The notes beneath the pieces were generated by a model. The model searched no databases. It saw nothing but the letters and a program-made list of their open reading frames with translations, and was not told the origin of the DNA. A program made the position numbers and the translations under genes. From Armatimonadota bacterium (GTDB taxonomy: Bacteria > Sysuimicrobiota > Sysuimicrobiia > Sysuimicrobiales > Sysuimicrobiaceae), in NCBI GenBank assembly GCA_025059775.1, contig JANXCW010000006.1:86361-120837 (forward strand): 34,477 nt of DNA. The letters run 5' to 3'. Below, one piece after another: positions 33,855-34,477 of the stretch (position 1 is the first letter of the stretch; the number at the start of each line of letters is the position of its first letter).

Positions 33855-34477
33855 ATGGGTAGGATGCGCGGGCAAGTCCAGGTAGCCAGTTGGTGCCAGA
33901 AGCGCCGTGTGCCCATCCTGGTGGGGCACACGGCCCTGTGCGCCCTGCTGAGTCTGGGGATCTGGAAGGGGGCGCCTTACTCCTTCGCGGTGATCCTGAC
34001 CGGGCCGGTGCTCCTGGCGGCCGTTCTGTGTGAGCGCCGGACCTACCTCGCCCTCCTCCCCCAGACCGCCGCGGCCACCCTCCTCGGCATCTCCCTCAAG
34101 GCGCCCAACGCTTCGGATGCCCTCGTGGCCTTCTTCGGGCTGGGGTTCACCGTGGTTCTCCTGTCCGAACTGCTCTTCCGGGTCTCCTGGATGCACCGCC
34201 GGACCGAGGAGGCTCTGCGACGCCGTACGGAGGTCCAACAGGCCCTCCACGCCACGGCCCTGGGCCTTCTGCAGGGCCACGAGGTGCAGGCCCTGCTGGA
34301 GGAGATCCTCCGCCGGGCCTGTGCGCTCCTGGACACCCCTCACGGAGACCTCTTCCTCGTGGAAGGAGACCACCTCCGGTGTCGGGTTGCCCTGGGGGCT
34401 CTGCGTTGGATGCAGGAAACCGGGTTCCGGATGCCGAGGGGCAAAGGCATTGCGGGCCGGGTGTGGGAGACAGGGAA
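33855..34477 (+). CDS. Membrane sensor protein with GAF domain, N-terminal part (cut by window edge)
   Basis: From the ATG at 33855 the plus strand is open to the window end (207 codons). Residues 18-108 hold about four hydrophobic segments (roughly 20-36, 42-59, 65-80, 88-108). Residues 112-135 are charged and helical ('MHRRTEEALRRRTEVQQAL'), a likely linker coiled coil. From about 144 a GAF domain begins ('EILRRACALLDTPHGDLFLVEGD'), and 'PRGKGIAGRVWETG' at the end is a typical GAF motif. Such proteins usually continue into a histidine kinase, diguanylate cyclase or phosphatase domain, which lies outside. The start could also be ATG 33864; neither has a clear ribosome site. It is divergent from the cysteine desulfurase. 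Confidence 0.72.
   Translation, partial: MGRMRGQVQVASWCQKRRVPILVGHTALCALLSLGIWKGAPYSFAVILTGPVLLAAVLCERRTYLALLPQTAAATLLGISLKAPNASDALVAFFGLGFTVVLLSELLFRVSWMHRRTEEALRRRTEVQQALHATALGLLQGHEVQALLEEILRRACALLDTPHGDLFLVEGDHLRCRVALGALRWMQETGFRMPRGKGIAGRVWETG

Noticed and set aside
33822-34373. Minus-strand frame opposite the membrane/GAF gene
   Set aside because: Low-complexity shadow. The plus-strand frame has membrane segments and a GAF motif.
1-34477. CRISPR arrays, insertion sequences, tRNA genes, attachment sites
   Set aside because: No regularly spaced repeats, transposase motifs, terminal inverted repeats or tRNA T-loop sequences were found in the few intergenic gaps.

Overview
The window is one contiguous piece of a high-GC bacterial chromosome, densely packed with genes, many of which share 4-nt stop/start overlaps (ATGA or GTGA). 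GTG starts are common. A GerMN-domain protein, a SAM-I riboswitch with an intrinsic terminator, a family-4 (thermophile-type) uracil-DNA glycosylase and coxSLM genes together suggest a probably thermophilic, monoderm (Firmicutes/Terrabacteria-like) lineage. That assignment is an inference: no rRNA or other taxonomic marker is present.

Layout: (1) 1-203, minus: the start of a GerMN-domain protein, cut by the window edge. (2) 433-4156, plus: a form II-type coxSLM molybdenum hydroxylase (2Fe-2S, Mo and FAD subunits), ending at a perfect palindrome that separates it from a convergent cluster. (3) 9330-4195, minus: thrB, thrC, a GNAT acetyltransferase, a uracil-DNA glycosylase with an extra C-terminal region, and a fused FolK / MptA-type GTP cyclohydrolase. 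This cluster starts from a consensus-like promoter followed by a SAM-I riboswitch and terminator. (4) 12656-9554, minus: a NEW3-domain membrane protein with an ABC ATPase and an ABC-2 permease. (5) 12804-15919, plus: lgt, a class II aldolase-like protein with an unrecognised N-terminal domain, and a zinc alcohol dehydrogenase. (6) 33810-15924, minus: a cysteine desulfurase, the complete 14-subunit complex I operon nuoA to nuoN in canonical order, then fixC and fixX, then a lipid kinase. (7) 33855-34477, plus: the start of a membrane sensor with a GAF domain, cut by the window edge.

How the genes work together: region 6 is a respiratory module. Complex I passes NADH electrons to quinone, FixC/FixX probably feed flavoprotein-derived electrons into the same pool, and the cysteine desulfurase next door can supply sulfur for the many Fe-S clusters. 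The coxSLM enzyme may be another electron source, but its substrate is uncertain because it has the form II active-site loop. Region 3 joins amino-acid synthesis under SAM control to DNA repair and pterin synthesis.

The observations I find most worth checking are the SAM-I riboswitch on thrBC, the folK-mptA fusion, fixCX without fixAB at the end of the nuo operon, a hairpin plus U-tract directly against the nuoA start codon, the uracil-DNA glycosylase extension, and a near-leaderless promoter for the cysteine desulfurase. No tRNA, rRNA, insertion sequence, CRISPR array or phage gene was seen.
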